Below, piece after piece: positions 36,207 to 45,626 of a DNA stretch of 64,000 nt. The stretch comes from Maritalea sp051251695. GTDB taxonomy: Bacteria; Pseudomonadota; Alphaproteobacteria; Rhizobiales; Devosiaceae. The stretch is from positions 3,533-67,532 of the forward strand of contig NZ_JBPOEU010000020.1 in the NCBI RefSeq assembly GCF_051251695.1. The letters run 5' to 3'. The notes beneath the pieces are model-generated. The model saw only the letters and a list, made by a program, of their open reading frames with translations, had not been told where the DNA came from and ran no database searches. Position 1 is the first letter of the stretch, and every line of letters begins with the position of its first letter. The position numbers and the translations under genes are program-made.

Positions 36207-36854
36207 ATGGCAGGTGCTTCATCTGTTTTAACTGACGATAGCTGGCTTTCACGCTTTGATCGTGAGCTTTTCAAAATCGAAGGTGTGCTCGCCTTCATCG
36301 GCGGCCTAGCAGTCTTTTCATTGATGTTGATGGCGGTGGTGTCGGTAGGCGGTCGCAATTTCTTCAATCGCCCATTGCCCGGATATGTTGATTGGATTGA
36401 GCAGGCGATGCCGCTCATCGCCTTTATCGGCGTCGCATATACCCAACGTATTGGCGGGCATATTCGCATGGATATTTTTGTCGGCAGACTTAAGGGCCGC
36501 CCATTGTGGACCGCCGAGTTCGTGTCCACATTTGTAATGCTGACATTGATGTTGCTACTGATGTGGGGAGCATGGGCCCACTTCGCGCGTTCATTTGATT
36601 TCGCCGCGCCCATGTGGAGCCGCGATAGTTCAATGGATATCGGCATTCCGCTTTGGCCCGCAAAATTGCTCGCACCCGTCGCGTTTTTCGTGCTCTCGAT
36701 CCGGCTTTCATTGCAACTTTGGGGATTTGGCCGCGCCCTGCGCACCGGCACATTGGAACCCGTTGCAGTACCTTTGATTGAAGACGCCGCCACACAGGCA
36801 GCAAACGAAGCCATGCACGTAACAGGCTTTGATGAAGAGGAGGATATCAAATGA
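36207..36854 (+). CDS. TRAP transporter small permease (DctQ family)
   Basis: From ATG 36207 (ribosome site GGGGGGA) the product is 215 residues with four transmembrane helices (about 25-48, 60-80, 105-128, 152-175). 'GRNFFNRPLPGYVDWIEQAMPLIAFIGVAYTQRIGGHIRMDIF' is the DctQ core motif. It pairs with the large permease, whose start overlaps its end by 4 bases. Confidence 0.92.
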   Translation: MAGASSVLTDDSWLSRFDRELFKIEGVLAFIGGLAVFSLMLMAVVSVGGRNFFNRPLPGYVDWIEQAMPLIAFIGVAYTQRIGGHIRMDIFVGRLKGRPLWTAEFVSTFVMLTLMLLLMWGAWAHFARSFDFAAPMWSRDSSMDIGIPLWPAKLLAPVAFFVLSIRLSLQLWGFGRALRTGTLEPVAVPLIEDAATQAANEAMHVTGFDEEEDIK

Positions 36855-38257
36855 GTTCAATTGATATTGGCCTTGTCGTCACCGGCCTATTGCTCATCAT
36901 GGTCTTGATCGGCGTGCGCGTTGCATTTGCTGCCGCTTTAGCAGGCCTAACCGGTTTGATTTGGATATTTTGGTCCAAAAAGGGTTACGATCCGAACCAG
37001 TTCTTTTGGGCCATCGAAGTTGCCACTAAAACCGCAGGCCAAGTCCCTCATTCAAAAGTGTCTTCCCAAGCCCTGTCACTCATACCAACCTTCATCCTGA
37101 TCGGCTATCTCGCCTATTATGCAGGTTTGACCAAGGCTCTTTTTGAGGCTGCCAAACGATGGGTGGGGTGGTTACCCGGCGGCATGGGCGTCGCGACAGT
37201 TTTCGCTACTGCTGGCTTTGCGGCCGTGTCTGGTGCATCCGTTGCGACTTCAGCTGTTTTCGCGCGGATCGCCATCCCTGAAATGCTCAAGATCGGTTAT
37301 GACAAACGCTTTGCAGCAGGCGTTGTGGCCGCTGGCGGCACGTTGGCGTCTCTTATTCCTCCGTCTGCGATTTTGGTGATTTACGCCATTATTGTGGAAC
37401 AAGATGTGGGTGCATTGTTGCTGGCTGGTTTCTTACCCGGCGCTGTGTCTGCTCTCATATATGGCGGACTGGTTGTTTTGATGGCGACCTTCAATAAGAA
37501 TTTGGGTCCACCGGTGCGGGGGTATACTTGGGGCGAACGCTTTAAGTCTTTGCCGCCTGCCTTCCCGATTTTCTTTGTTGTGATCATCATCATTTGCTTC
37601 ATCTACAATCCGTTCGGCGGTGACGCATGGGGCACACCAACTGAAGGCGGTGCAATCGGGGCTTTTGTGATTTTCGTCATGGCTTTGATCCACGGTATGC
37701 GTTGGCCACAATTCAAAGATGCGTTGATGGAAACCGGCAAATTGGCGGTGATGATTTTCACCATCATTTGGGGTGTTTTGATCTTTGTTCGGTTCTTGGG
37801 CTTTGCTGATCTGCCCGGTGCATTTTCCGATTGGATCACTACGCTCGAGCAAAACCCAATGATCACGCTCATCTGCATCCTGATGGCTTATGCCGTGCTG
37901 GGCATGTTCATGGATGCTATCGGCATGTTGCTCCTCACCTTGCCCGTGGTGTTTCCAGCGGTCATGGCCCTTAACGGCGGTATAGACGTTACAGCAGCGG
38001 AAAGCGCGTTCGGCATGAGTGGATGGGGTTGTGCCATTTGGTTCGGCATTATCGTCGTGAAAATGGCGGAACTCTGTTTGATCACCCCGCCCATTGGGCT
38101 CAACTGCTTTGTTGTGGCTGGGGTTCGCTCAGATATTTCGGTGCAAGATGTATTCCGTGGCGCGTCACCGTTCTTTGTGGCCGATGCCATCACCATCGCC
38201 GTGCTCATCGCCTTCCCAGGCATTGTATTGTGGTTGCCAAGCCTGTTGCTTGGCTAA
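36851..38257 (+). CDS. TRAP transporter large permease (DctM family)
   Basis: 468 residues, very hydrophobic, about 11-12 membrane helices. 'GLVVTGLLLIMVLIGVRVAFAAALAGLTG', 'AAGGTLASLIPPSAILVIYAI' and 'GMFMDAIGMLLLTLPVVFP' are DctM signatures. It is the sodium-coupled transmembrane subunit. The loop with 'NQFFWAIEVATKTAGQVPHSKVSSQALS' is longer than in E. coli-type members. Confidence 0.93.
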   Translation: MSSIDIGLVVTGLLLIMVLIGVRVAFAAALAGLTGLIWIFWSKKGYDPNQFFWAIEVATKTAGQVPHSKVSSQALSLIPTFILIGYLAYYAGLTKALFEAAKRWVGWLPGGMGVATVFATAGFAAVSGASVATSAVFARIAIPEMLKIGYDKRFAAGVVAAGGTLASLIPPSAILVIYAIIVEQDVGALLLAGFLPGAVSALIYGGLVVLMATFNKNLGPPVRGYTWGERFKSLPPAFPIFFVVIIIICFIYNPFGGDAWGTPTEGGAIGAFVIFVMALIHGMRWPQFKDALMETGKLAVMIFTIIWGVLIFVRFLGFADLPGAFSDWITTLEQNPMITLICILMAYAVLGMFMDAIGMLLLTLPVVFPAVMALNGGIDVTAAESAFGMSGWGCAIWFGIIVVKMAELCLITPPIGLNCFVVAGVRSDISVQDVFRGASPFFVADAITIAVLIAFPGIVLWLPSLLLG

Positions 38258-38260
38258 AAA

Positions 38261-38290
38261 ATTTGGGCGGAGGATACAAATCCCCCGCCC
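38261..38290. terminator. Terminator between convergent TRAP and cupin genes
   Basis: GGGCGGaGGA / TCCcCCGCCC with a 6-base loop. The minus strand has a T6 tract after the stem, so it fits best as the cupin terminator. Confidence 0.7.
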
Positions 38291-38313
38291 AACTGATCGT
38301 TTATTCTTCAGGC

Positions 38314-38757
38314 CTAACCTGCCGGAGGCGGCAGAAAATTCACTTCGTGCAAAGCTGACAAGCGCACCACTTCATCTGGATCACCTAAATCATGCAACGC
38401 ATTGAACAGATCGAAAAGTTTTCGGCTGGGGGCGACACCAAAAAAGCAGTTCGCATCCTTGCCGGACTTATTCGTAATCCCGTGGGCAATCCCCATAGGC
38501 ATACGTACTGTGTCCCCAGCCCGCGCCGTCAGGACTTGATCACCAAATGCCAGTTCCAACTCACCGTCCAACAATGTAATCCACTCATCCTGTGTGGGGT
38601 GGATATGAGGCGGAACAAAACTATCTGCTGGCAGTAAAGCGTGCCAAATAAATGTGTTTTCACTGTGTAATTTTGGGGTGTAAGTCTGACCTAGAATATT
38701 CCACTTTAGATCTGACATTCCTTCACCGTGCGCGGTAATGCCGGGTGTCATTGTCAT
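38314..38757 (-). CDS. Cupin-domain protein
   Basis: From ATG 38757 (GGAGGAAAC ribosome site) the product is 147 residues. The cupin motifs are 'PPHIHPTQDEWITLLDGELEL' (His, His, Glu) and 'GDTVRMPMGIAHGITNKSG' (second His). It is a small metal-binding barrel, possibly an isomerase, dioxygenase or sensor. It is followed upstream by a flavin monooxygenase gene in the same direction, so they may form one operon. Confidence 0.85.
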   Translation of the reverse strand: MTMTPGITAHGEGMSDLKWNILGQTYTPKLHSENTFIWHALLPADSFVPPHIHPTQDEWITLLDGELELAFGDQVLTARAGDTVRMPMGIAHGITNKSGKDANCFFGVAPSRKLFDLFNALHDLGDPDEVVRLSALHEVNFLPPPAG

Positions 38758-38821
38758 AGTTTCCTCCATTTTGTTAGGGCTGCCGTCGCAACACATGCGC
38801 GACGGCTAAGTGTTACGTCGA

Positions 38822-40312
38822 TCAACTGACTTGATAGTCCGGGGTCGAATTCAAAAACTCCCGATAAGCATCAGCGTTGGGCGGCGCTAAGTTTTCTGCA
38901 ATTGGATTGCGATGCTTTATCTTCGCGCCCATATCATCCAGCAATTCATCAAAATGCTTGAAGTGATAAGGGGCGACACACAAGCCACCATACACTTTGG
39001 CTGATGGTTTTATGTGCCGTTTCCAATTGAGCATCATCTCAATGTTTTGGTTCATCTGTGACGCTGTCGGCTGCTTGGCCAATTTGCCATCCGCATAGCG
39101 CACCAACCAATTCGCCGCCAATTCGGCACATAACACCGTACAAAAAGAGGAGTTGAACCCGACAAAGCCCATATCTGGCAGGTCAGGGTTGGCAATAATC
39201 CGGTAAAGCCTATATTGCCCGTCCTCTTCGACCAGTTTTTCCTTAAATTTTTGCGGCAAAATAGGCACGCCGAGCTTCCATCCGACAGCCAAAATGGCCA
39301 AATCGGTTTTCACACGTTCGCCGCCAGACAACGCAACCTGATCACCCTCATATTCTTTGAAAGTGCCTTTGATGGCCTTTATTCGCCCGTCGGCGATCAT
39401 GTCGAACAGACCCGGGGTTACGATTGGCACTGAACAATTGATCTCGTCTTCAATTTTGATCTTGGGTCTAAGTCCGGTTTTGTTCAGCTTTAGCTGCATC
39501 GTCAGCAACGCTTCTAGCCCACGCCAGTTGGCCCATACAAAAGGTTTGGCAATTACATGCGCAAACTTTTGCATCGGATTTAGCCCCCAGCTAGGAAACA
39601 TTTGTTCCTGCTTGCGGATGTATAGAATGTTTTTAAAGTTGATCAGCCCACCAATAAAATAGGGTATGCGCCAAACGGACTTCAAATAAACAATATTGAC
39701 GGACTTCGCACCGAATTTCACAGCATTTACGGCAATATCAGTTGCTGATTTTGAGAATCCCAAAACCGTAACGTCTTTGCCTTTCACAATATCCGGGTCC
39801 GTATATTCAGACGAATGCATCACCTGTCCGCCTTGCGCCTCGAACGCCTCTTGGCCCGGATGGGTCAAAATGTTCTTTTCGCTGAACTGCCCAGTACAAA
39901 CAGAGACAAAATCAAAATCTTCATATGTTTGTCTGCCATCACCATCAACAATTGAAAGTGTCCACCCAGCGGCCCCATCAGCACGACGCGCCATGCCGCT
40001 TACACCTGTGTTGAAACGGATTAAGTCCCGTAGATTGTGGTCAGCAGCATAGTCGTTCAAATAGGCATGCACCTGCGGCCCTTTTGGCCATTCAGGATAG
40101 TCCTTTGGCATCGCCTTGTCCGTATAGCGATATAAGTCTTTTGGGCTTTGGGTCTGCACATCAGGATATGAACGCGATAATTCCCACACCCCGCCCAAAT
40201 CGTGACTGCGCTCGATCAACGTTACGTCGTGCCCTTTTTCTTTAAACGTTTTTGCGGTGACAAGACCACTCACCCCTGCCCCAATTACCGCAACCTTTTT
40301 CCGGTTTGCCAT
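38822..40312 (-). CDS. FMO-like flavin monooxygenase
   Basis: 496 residues. FAD-binding GAGVSG (11-16), an FMO-type fingerprint near 'EAFEAQGGQVMHSSEY', an NADP-binding 'VTVLGFSKSATDIAVNA', and 'DLAILAVGWKLG'. The enzyme probably oxygenates N, S or carbonyl carbon. It is divergent from an AraC regulator and lies between the TRAP and anthranilate loci. It is not an obvious part of either. Confidence 0.88.
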   Translation of the reverse strand: MANRKKVAVIGAGVSGLVTAKTFKEKGHDVTLIERSHDLGGVWELSRSYPDVQTQSPKDLYRYTDKAMPKDYPEWPKGPQVHAYLNDYAADHNLRDLIRFNTGVSGMARRADGAAGWTLSIVDGDGRQTYEDFDFVSVCTGQFSEKNILTHPGQEAFEAQGGQVMHSSEYTDPDIVKGKDVTVLGFSKSATDIAVNAVKFGAKSVNIVYLKSVWRIPYFIGGLINFKNILYIRKQEQMFPSWGLNPMQKFAHVIAKPFVWANWRGLEALLTMQLKLNKTGLRPKIKIEDEINCSVPIVTPGLFDMIADGRIKAIKGTFKEYEGDQVALSGGERVKTDLAILAVGWKLGVPILPQKFKEKLVEEDGQYRLYRIIANPDLPDMGFVGFNSSFCTVLCAELAANWLVRYADGKLAKQPTASQMNQNIEMMLNWKRHIKPSAKVYGGLCVAPYHFKHFDELLDDMGAKIKHRNPIAENLAPPNADAYREFLNSTPDYQVS

Positions 40313-40351
40313 TGTCCCCTCCTATGTGCCGATTGCATCATTTTTTATTTT

Positions 40352-41398
40352 ATGTCTAAACTAAAGGTCAGATACGGGGAGGTGTCTATCCAGAAAACGC
40401 AAAATGCACGCGATCACACCGCGCTGCTCAAAAACTCTATTCGCGAGCCACTCGCCAATCACAGATTGTTCCGATCTGACGATTTGGATTGCGCGCGCGA
40501 ACAGGTTGCGCAGAAATATTGCGCCCACCGGCTGGACCTTGAGGGGTTGGGAACACCGCTTGATGTGGTGCACAATCATTTCGCGGCAGACGACATGAGC
40601 TTTAATTACATGCGCTATGGCGGCAAGGTGGAAATTGAGCCCGGTGAACTTGAAAAATTCTATCTCATCCAAATCCCATTGTCCGGCACAGCCGAAATCA
40701 CCAACGGCAATCAAATGGTTGAAAGCACAACGGAGTTTGCAACCATTCTTAACCCCGACCTAAAAACCAAAATGGTCTGGCATGCAGACTGCGAAATGCT
40801 GCTTTTGCAAATTGATGCCCGCCGCATGAAACATGAAGCACAGACATATCTAGGCCGTCACCTTACGGCTCCAATCCGGTTCGAACCCGCCATCCGCATG
40901 AAATCTAGCCAACTCAAAATCTGGCGCCAAAAAATCCGCGACATGTTTCGCGCAGCAGAACAGGGTGAAAACCCAATCGGCAAAAGTGAAATGATCCATG
41001 AATTGCTTGAGGCATTGCCAAGCAACATTCAGTGCTTTTTCGATGCCGCGCCGCACAATGTCGCTTCTGCACAAATCTCCAGGGCAATGGATTTTATCAA
41101 AGCCAATTTCAAGGAAGAGCTGACCCTTGAAGACATATCAAAAGCCGCGGGTGCCTCCCCCCGTGCCTTGCAATATGGCTTCAAAAGCCAATTTTCAGTC
41201 ACACCCATGCAGATGTTACGCTTGGAGCGTTTGCGCTGGGCGCGCCATATATTGATGGCAGCCACACCTAACCAAACCATTACCCGCTTGGCTGGCGAAT
41301 TAGGTTTTCAACATCTAGGCCGGTTCTCGCAAGATTATCGCGAAGCATTTGGCGAAACGCCCAACCAAACCTTATTCAAAAGCAAGCGCCAACTTTAA
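40352..41398 (+). CDS. AraC-family regulator
   Basis: From ATG 40352 the product is 348 residues. An N-terminal AraC-binding-like domain ('VVHNHFAADDMSFNYMRYGGKVEIEPGELEKFYLIQIPLSGTAEI') is followed by an AraC helix-turn-helix at about 240-345 ('TLEDISKAAGASPRALQYGFKSQFSVTPMQMLRLERL', 'GFQHLGRFSQDYREAFGETP'). It faces away from the flavin monooxygenase across 39 bases and is likely its regulator. No clear ribosome site precedes this ATG. Confidence 0.88.
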   Translation: MSKLKVRYGEVSIQKTQNARDHTALLKNSIREPLANHRLFRSDDLDCAREQVAQKYCAHRLDLEGLGTPLDVVHNHFAADDMSFNYMRYGGKVEIEPGELEKFYLIQIPLSGTAEITNGNQMVESTTEFATILNPDLKTKMVWHADCEMLLLQIDARRMKHEAQTYLGRHLTAPIRFEPAIRMKSSQLKIWRQKIRDMFRAAEQGENPIGKSEMIHELLEALPSNIQCFFDAAPHNVASAQISRAMDFIKANFKEELTLEDISKAAGASPRALQYGFKSQFSVTPMQMLRLERLRWARHILMAATPNQTITRLAGELGFQHLGRFSQDYREAFGETPNQTLFKSKRQL

Positions 41399-41402
41399 AA
41401 TA

Positions 41403-41804
41403 TCAGTTTGGCAAAACCGCAGTCGCTTCAATCTCGATTTTTGCTTTGTCTTCAATCAAATCCGCAACCACCACCATGGTCATCGCTGGGAAGTTGTAAC
41501 CCATGACTTCACGGTATGCAGCGCCAATCTCGGATTGCTTGGCCACATATTCCCTTTTGTCGGTAACAAACCAAGTCAGCCGAACGATGTCTTTAGGCTC
41601 TCCACCTGCCTCCGCCACAACATCTACGATATTGCGCAGGGCTTGCTGCATCTGTTCGATAAACTCGTCTGTTTCAAAAACTTGATCGCCATTCCAACCA
41701 ATTTGTCCGCCCACATAAACCGTGCGTCCTTCACCAATCACGCCGTTCGCATAGCCTTTGGCTGGTTTCCAGCCCTTAGGGTGTAGAATTATGTTCGCCA
41801 TCAT
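41403..41804 (-). CDS. RidA-family imine/enamine deaminase
   Basis: About 133 residues from ATG 41804. 'YANGVIGEGRTVYVGGQIGWNGDQVFETDEFIEQMQQALRNIVDVVAEAGGEPKDIVRLTWFVTD' is the RidA/YjgF fold with its conserved trimer pocket Arg. RidA proteins hydrolyse enamines and imines. The neighbouring anthranilyl-CoA enzyme yields a non-aromatic amino-alkene, so RidA may help release ammonia from it; this is inference. It is the last gene of the minus operon, coupled by ATGA to the thioesterase. Confidence 0.9.
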   Translation of the reverse strand: MMANIILHPKGWKPAKGYANGVIGEGRTVYVGGQIGWNGDQVFETDEFIEQMQQALRNIVDVVAEAGGEPKDIVRLTWFVTDKREYVAKQSEIGAAYREVMGYNFPAMTMVVVADLIEDKAKIEIEATAVLPN

Positions 41805-42217
41805 TGATCTTCCATGAATTTTGTAATGTTTGCCCGCGCCTTGGTCGGCCACGGGGACGATTTTCCTGTTTGTGCATCGATATGCACAAGGGTCGTTGAA
41901 ACGCTCACGCGCCGTTCATCAGCCGCTTTGGCTTCAATTTCAAATGAAATGCTTGAATTGCCAAGCTTGGTCACACTCAAATGCCAATGAAGCAAATCAC
42001 CCAAACGACTTGGCGCATGAAAACGTGCTTCAATCGCAGCTGTCGGCACACCACTATCCGCATTGTTGAACATTTCAACATATGAATATAGCGCAACCTT
42101 TTCGAACCACGTTTCAATGGTCGCGTTCACCATCTCGAAATAGCGCGGGTAAAAAACGATCTGCGCCGGGTCGCAATGCTGAAACATTACGCGCTGCTCA
42201 TAGATGTACGTTGCCAT
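41801..42217 (-). CDS. 4HBT-family acyl-CoA thioesterase
   Basis: 138 residues with hot-dog fold signature 'YEQRVMFQHCDPAQIVFYPRYFEMVNATIETWFE', Asp of H-C-D-P being catalytic. Thioesterases of this class release CoA from aromatic or blocked CoA esters. In the anthranilyl-CoA cluster it may save CoA from dead-end products. It starts 3 bases after livF ends, and RidA overlaps its end. Confidence 0.92.
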   Translation of the reverse strand: MATYIYEQRVMFQHCDPAQIVFYPRYFEMVNATIETWFEKVALYSYVEMFNNADSGVPTAAIEARFHAPSRLGDLLHWHLSVTKLGNSSISFEIEAKAADERRVSVSTTLVHIDAQTGKSSPWPTKARANITKFMEDQ

Positions 42218-42220
42218 ATA

Positions 42221-42910
42221 TTAAATCCCCAAATACCGATCAGCCAACTCGTCAGTCAGCGCATCAGGCGTTCCCGTCCAGGCCGTTCGGCCTCGCTCCA
42301 GGATCACACATTTATCCACCAAAGGCAGCAGTTCGGATAAGGTTTTATCAACGATCAAGATCGATTGACCCGCAGCCTTCAGCTCTTTGACCGCGCTCCA
42401 AATTTCTGTTCGGATAACAGGTGCCAACCCTTCTGTCGCTTCGTCCAACACCAACAATTTGGGGTTGGTCATCAATGCACGTCCGACTGCCAACATCTGC
42501 TGTTCACCACCCGAAAGCGTGTTTGCCAGCTGAACATGCCGCTCCTCCAATCGCGGAAATAGCGCATAGACTTTTTCCAACGTCCAAACATCGCCCCGTG
42601 CTGCGGCGACTAGGTTCTCTTCAACCGTCAAATTGGGGAAACAGCGCCGCCCTTCAGGCACCAATCCAACACCTAGTTGCGCGACTTTGTGGGATGGCAA
42701 TTTGGCAATGTTGTGCCCGGCAAAAAATATGTCACCGCGCTTTTGCTGTGACATTCGACAAAGGGTTCGAATGGTGGTGGTTTTACCCATTCCATTGCGG
42801 CCCATAAGAGCCACAACTTCGCCTTCACCCATTTTCAGATCAACCCCAAACAATGCTTGAGACGGGCCGTAAAAAACCTCAATATTTTCGATCCTCAAAA
42901 GCTCACTCAT
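42221..42910 (-). CDS. livF: Branched-chain-type ABC importer ATPase
   Basis: 229 residues with Walker A GRNGMGKT, signature 'LSGGEQQM' and Walker B 'LLVLDEAT'. Its short length and motif order are LivF. Paired with LivG, it powers an importer of branched-chain-like or aromatic acids. It overlaps livG by 4 bases. Confidence 0.95.
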   Translation of the reverse strand: MSELLRIENIEVFYGPSQALFGVDLKMGEGEVVALMGRNGMGKTTTIRTLCRMSQQKRGDIFFAGHNIAKLPSHKVAQLGVGLVPEGRRCFPNLTVEENLVAAARGDVWTLEKVYALFPRLEERHVQLANTLSGGEQQMLAVGRALMTNPKLLVLDEATEGLAPVIRTEIWSAVKELKAAGQSILIVDKTLSELLPLVDKCVILERGRTAWTGTPDALTDELADRYLGI

Positions 42911-43668
42911 GCGGTTTCCCCCAAATAGGCTTCCCGCACATGAGGATCATTGCGAACTTCTTCCACCGAACCACTGGCAACAATGCGCCCGTAAACCAAA
43001 ACAGAAATCCGGTCTGCCAACGCAAACACCGCATCCATATCGTGTTCAATCAATAGGATCGGGGCTTCATGGCGCAACTCGTCCAAGAACGCAATGAGCC
43101 TTTTGCTCCCGTCGGGTCCCAAACCCGCCATTGGTTCATCCAACAAAAACGCTTTGGGTTCTAATGCCAGCGCAAGCGCGATTTCCAACTGGCGACGCTC
43201 ACCATGCGACAATTCCGCAGCGCTTACATTTTCTCGTCCATCCAACTCAACTTGGCGAAGGATCGACATCGCCCGGCCAACCAAAATCTGGTCTTTTCGA
43301 ACACTCTTGAAAAACCGATAGCTCGTGCCTTCGTTGGCCTGCACGGCCAACATGACATTGCGCAGCGCTGAAAATTCCAAAATCACGGATGAAATTTGGA
43401 ACGTACGACCAAGCCCCAACTGGGCGCGCTCGGCAACGTCCAAACCCGCCATATCCTGACCGCAAAAAACAACGCTCCCGCTATCCGAAGCAAGGCCCCC
43501 GCAAATTTGCTTTATCAACGTTGATTTGCCAGCGCCGTTCGGGCCAATCAGCGCGTGGATTTCTCCCGAATTCAAGGTCAAGGATACGCCGTCCGTGGCC
43601 TTTAGCGCACCAAAACTCTTGTTAAGGTCTTTGATCTCAAGCACCAGGCCAGTCTCAATTTTAGTCAT
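42907..43668 (-). CDS. livG: Branched-chain-type ABC importer ATPase
   Basis: From ATG 43668 the product is 253 residues with Walker A GPNGAGKST, signature 'LSHGERRQLEIALAL' and Walker B 'AFLLDEPMAGLG', the LivG pattern. The start lies within the last 8 bases of livM. Confidence 0.95.
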   Translation of the reverse strand: MTKIETGLVLEIKDLNKSFGALKATDGVSLTLNSGEIHALIGPNGAGKSTLIKQICGGLASDSGSVVFCGQDMAGLDVAERAQLGLGRTFQISSVILEFSALRNVMLAVQANEGTSYRFFKSVRKDQILVGRAMSILRQVELDGRENVSAAELSHGERRQLEIALALALEPKAFLLDEPMAGLGPDGSKRLIAFLDELRHEAPILLIEHDMDAVFALADRISVLVYGRIVASGSVEEVRNDPHVREAYLGETA

Positions 43669-44650
43669 GACGTGCCCTTCCCGCGATGAGGCCGATGATG
43701 CCGCCGCGTGCGAACAGTACAACGCCCAACAACACCAACCCTAAGAAGAACTGCCAATGCTCCGTCATCCCGCCAAAGATAAATTCAAACAAGATGTAAA
43801 TAATGGCGCCAGCCAACGGCCCATAAAGGCGGCCAACGCCACCAAGAATGACCAAAATCATGATCTCACCGGACATGTGCCACGACATCATCGAGGGTGA
43901 AACAAACCGATTAAGATCGGCAAACAATGCACCAGCCAACCCGGTCATCATGCCTGAAATAACAAAGGCTGTGAGTTTAATATTGAAGGGCCGGACACCA
44001 ACGGCAGCCAGCCGTTCTTCATTCTGGCGAGCAGACTGTAAAGCTGCGCCAAACCTTGAGTTCTTAAGTACCGCCGAAAGCCAAATTCCGCCCAAAAGTA
44101 AACCCAAGCAGATGAAATAAAAGCTTTGTGGATCAAGAGTATTCACACCAGGAAATGCGTTTCGCACATAGATGGAAAGTCCATCCTCTCCCCCATAAGC
44201 AGGCCAAGAAATCGCAAAATAGTAAAACATTTGCGCGAACGCCAAGGTGATCATGATGAAATAAACACCAGACGTGCGCAGGCTTAAAAGCCCAATCAAA
44301 TAGGCCGCCATCCCAGAAAAGATGATCGCGACAACCCAAATGATCAACATTTGATTTGTCCCCTCAATCAAAAAGGGACTTTCCATCAGCGGCGTATAAT
44401 TAAGGGCATGACTGGCTAAAATGCCAGCCGCATATCCTCCAATACCGAAAAACGCAGCATGACCAAACGAAACCAACCCACCAGTGCCTAATGCAAAGTT
44501 CAAGCCGACACCAGCTAGCCCTAAAATAGCAACCCGGGTCGCCAGAGTTATGTAAAATGGCTCATCTATAGCAATCGCAATAAAAGGGAATGCCAGCATC
44601 CCAATTGTAAGCGCAATATTGACCAGCATTTCGCGTGTGAGATTAGCCAT
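43661..44650 (-). CDS. livM: Branched-chain-type ABC importer permease
   Basis: 329 residues, about 9-10 transmembrane helices. 'GLGLNFALGTGGLVSFGHAAFFGIGGYAAGIL'-type motif and 'GRLYGPLAGAIIYILFE' identify LivM. It overlaps both neighbours. Confidence 0.93.
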   Translation of the reverse strand: MANLTREMLVNIALTIGMLAFPFIAIAIDEPFYITLATRVAILGLAGVGLNFALGTGGLVSFGHAAFFGIGGYAAGILASHALNYTPLMESPFLIEGTNQMLIIWVVAIIFSGMAAYLIGLLSLRTSGVYFIMITLAFAQMFYYFAISWPAYGGEDGLSIYVRNAFPGVNTLDPQSFYFICLGLLLGGIWLSAVLKNSRFGAALQSARQNEERLAAVGVRPFNIKLTAFVISGMMTGLAGALFADLNRFVSPSMMSWHMSGEIMILVILGGVGRLYGPLAGAIIYILFEFIFGGMTEHWQFFLGLVLLGVVLFARGGIIGLIAGRARHD

Positions 44651-45563
44651 TGTTTGATACCAACCCCTCAGGCTTGAAAATCAAAACGACGGCCATAAGC
44701 ACATAAATCAGCATGGACGAAAGTGACGAGCCAACCGAACTTGCAGCGCTCGGGTCCATAAAAATGCTGAACAAAGAAGGCAATGATATACGGCCAACTG
44801 TATCAACAATTCCGACCAAAATTGAAGCGATCAGTGCGCCCTTAATCGACCCGATACCGCCAATAACGATCACAACAAACGCCAAGATGAGAACGGGTTC
44901 GCCCATACCCACTTGCACTGATTGCAATGCCCCAACCAACGCTCCGGCAAAGCCAGCAAGCCCGGCGCCCAATGCAAATACAATTGTATAAAGAGTGCGT
45001 ATATCCACCCCCAGCGCTGCGATCATTTCGCGATCAGATTCCCCAGCGCGAATGCGAATACCAAGACGTGTTTTTGCAATCAGCAGATAAAGCCCGAGCG
45101 CCACCAAACCGCCAACGACGATGATTGAAAGGCGATAAATCGGGTAAGGCAAACCGCCCGGCAGCATAATGGGACCTGCCAATATAGCTGGTACATCCAA
45201 GAACAATGGAAACGAGCCAAATATAAATCGGCATCCTTCAGAAAAAATCAGGATCAGCGCAAATGTCGCAAGCACTTGATCAAGATGGTCCCTGTCGTAA
45301 AGTCGGCGAATAATGGTCATCTCAATAATCGCGCCGGCAAACGCGGCTGCAACAATCGAGGCGATAAGGCCAAGCCAAAACGAACCTGTCGCAGCGGCAA
45401 CCGAAGCGCACGCAAAAGCACCAACCATATATAGTGAGCCATGGGCAAGGTTGATCAGCCCCATCACGCCGAACACAAGTGTTAATCCGGCCGCCATTAA
45501 AAACAGCGTTACACCAAATTGCAGCCCGTTCAACAGTTGCTCAAAAAACAGCACACTTGTCAT
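44643..45563 (-). CDS. livH: Branched-chain-type ABC importer permease
   Basis: From ATG 45563 the product is 306 residues with 'GLTLVFGVMGLINLAHGSLYMVGAF' and 'GIGSIKGALIASILVGIVDTVGR', the LivH signature. It is separated from the binding-protein gene by a hairpin. Confidence 0.93.
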   Translation of the reverse strand: MTSVLFFEQLLNGLQFGVTLFLMAAGLTLVFGVMGLINLAHGSLYMVGAFACASVAAATGSFWLGLIASIVAAAFAGAIIEMTIIRRLYDRDHLDQVLATFALILIFSEGCRFIFGSFPLFLDVPAILAGPIMLPGGLPYPIYRLSIIVVGGLVALGLYLLIAKTRLGIRIRAGESDREMIAALGVDIRTLYTIVFALGAGLAGFAGALVGALQSVQVGMGEPVLILAFVVIVIGGIGSIKGALIASILVGIVDTVGRISLPSLFSIFMDPSAASSVGSSLSSMLIYVLMAVVLIFKPEGLVSNNG

Positions 45564-45594
45564 GAAGATTTCTTTTCGGCCTTTGAAATAAGTG

Positions 45595-45619
45595 TGTGCG
45601 GGGCAAAAAGCCCCGCACA
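45595..45619 (-). terminator. Intercistronic hairpin after the binding-protein gene
   Basis: TGTGCGGGGC / GCCCCGCACA, a perfect 10-bp stem with a 5-base loop, between livK-like and livH. It most likely stabilises the binding-protein mRNA and lowers read-through. Confidence 0.75.
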
Positions 45620-45626
45620 ACGAAAG

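Noticed and set aside
38822..40312. Flavin monooxygenase as part of the anthranilate pathway
   Set aside because: It is paired with a divergent AraC gene and a cupin, separate from the RidA-to-formamidase operon, and no pathway step requires an FMO-type enzyme.
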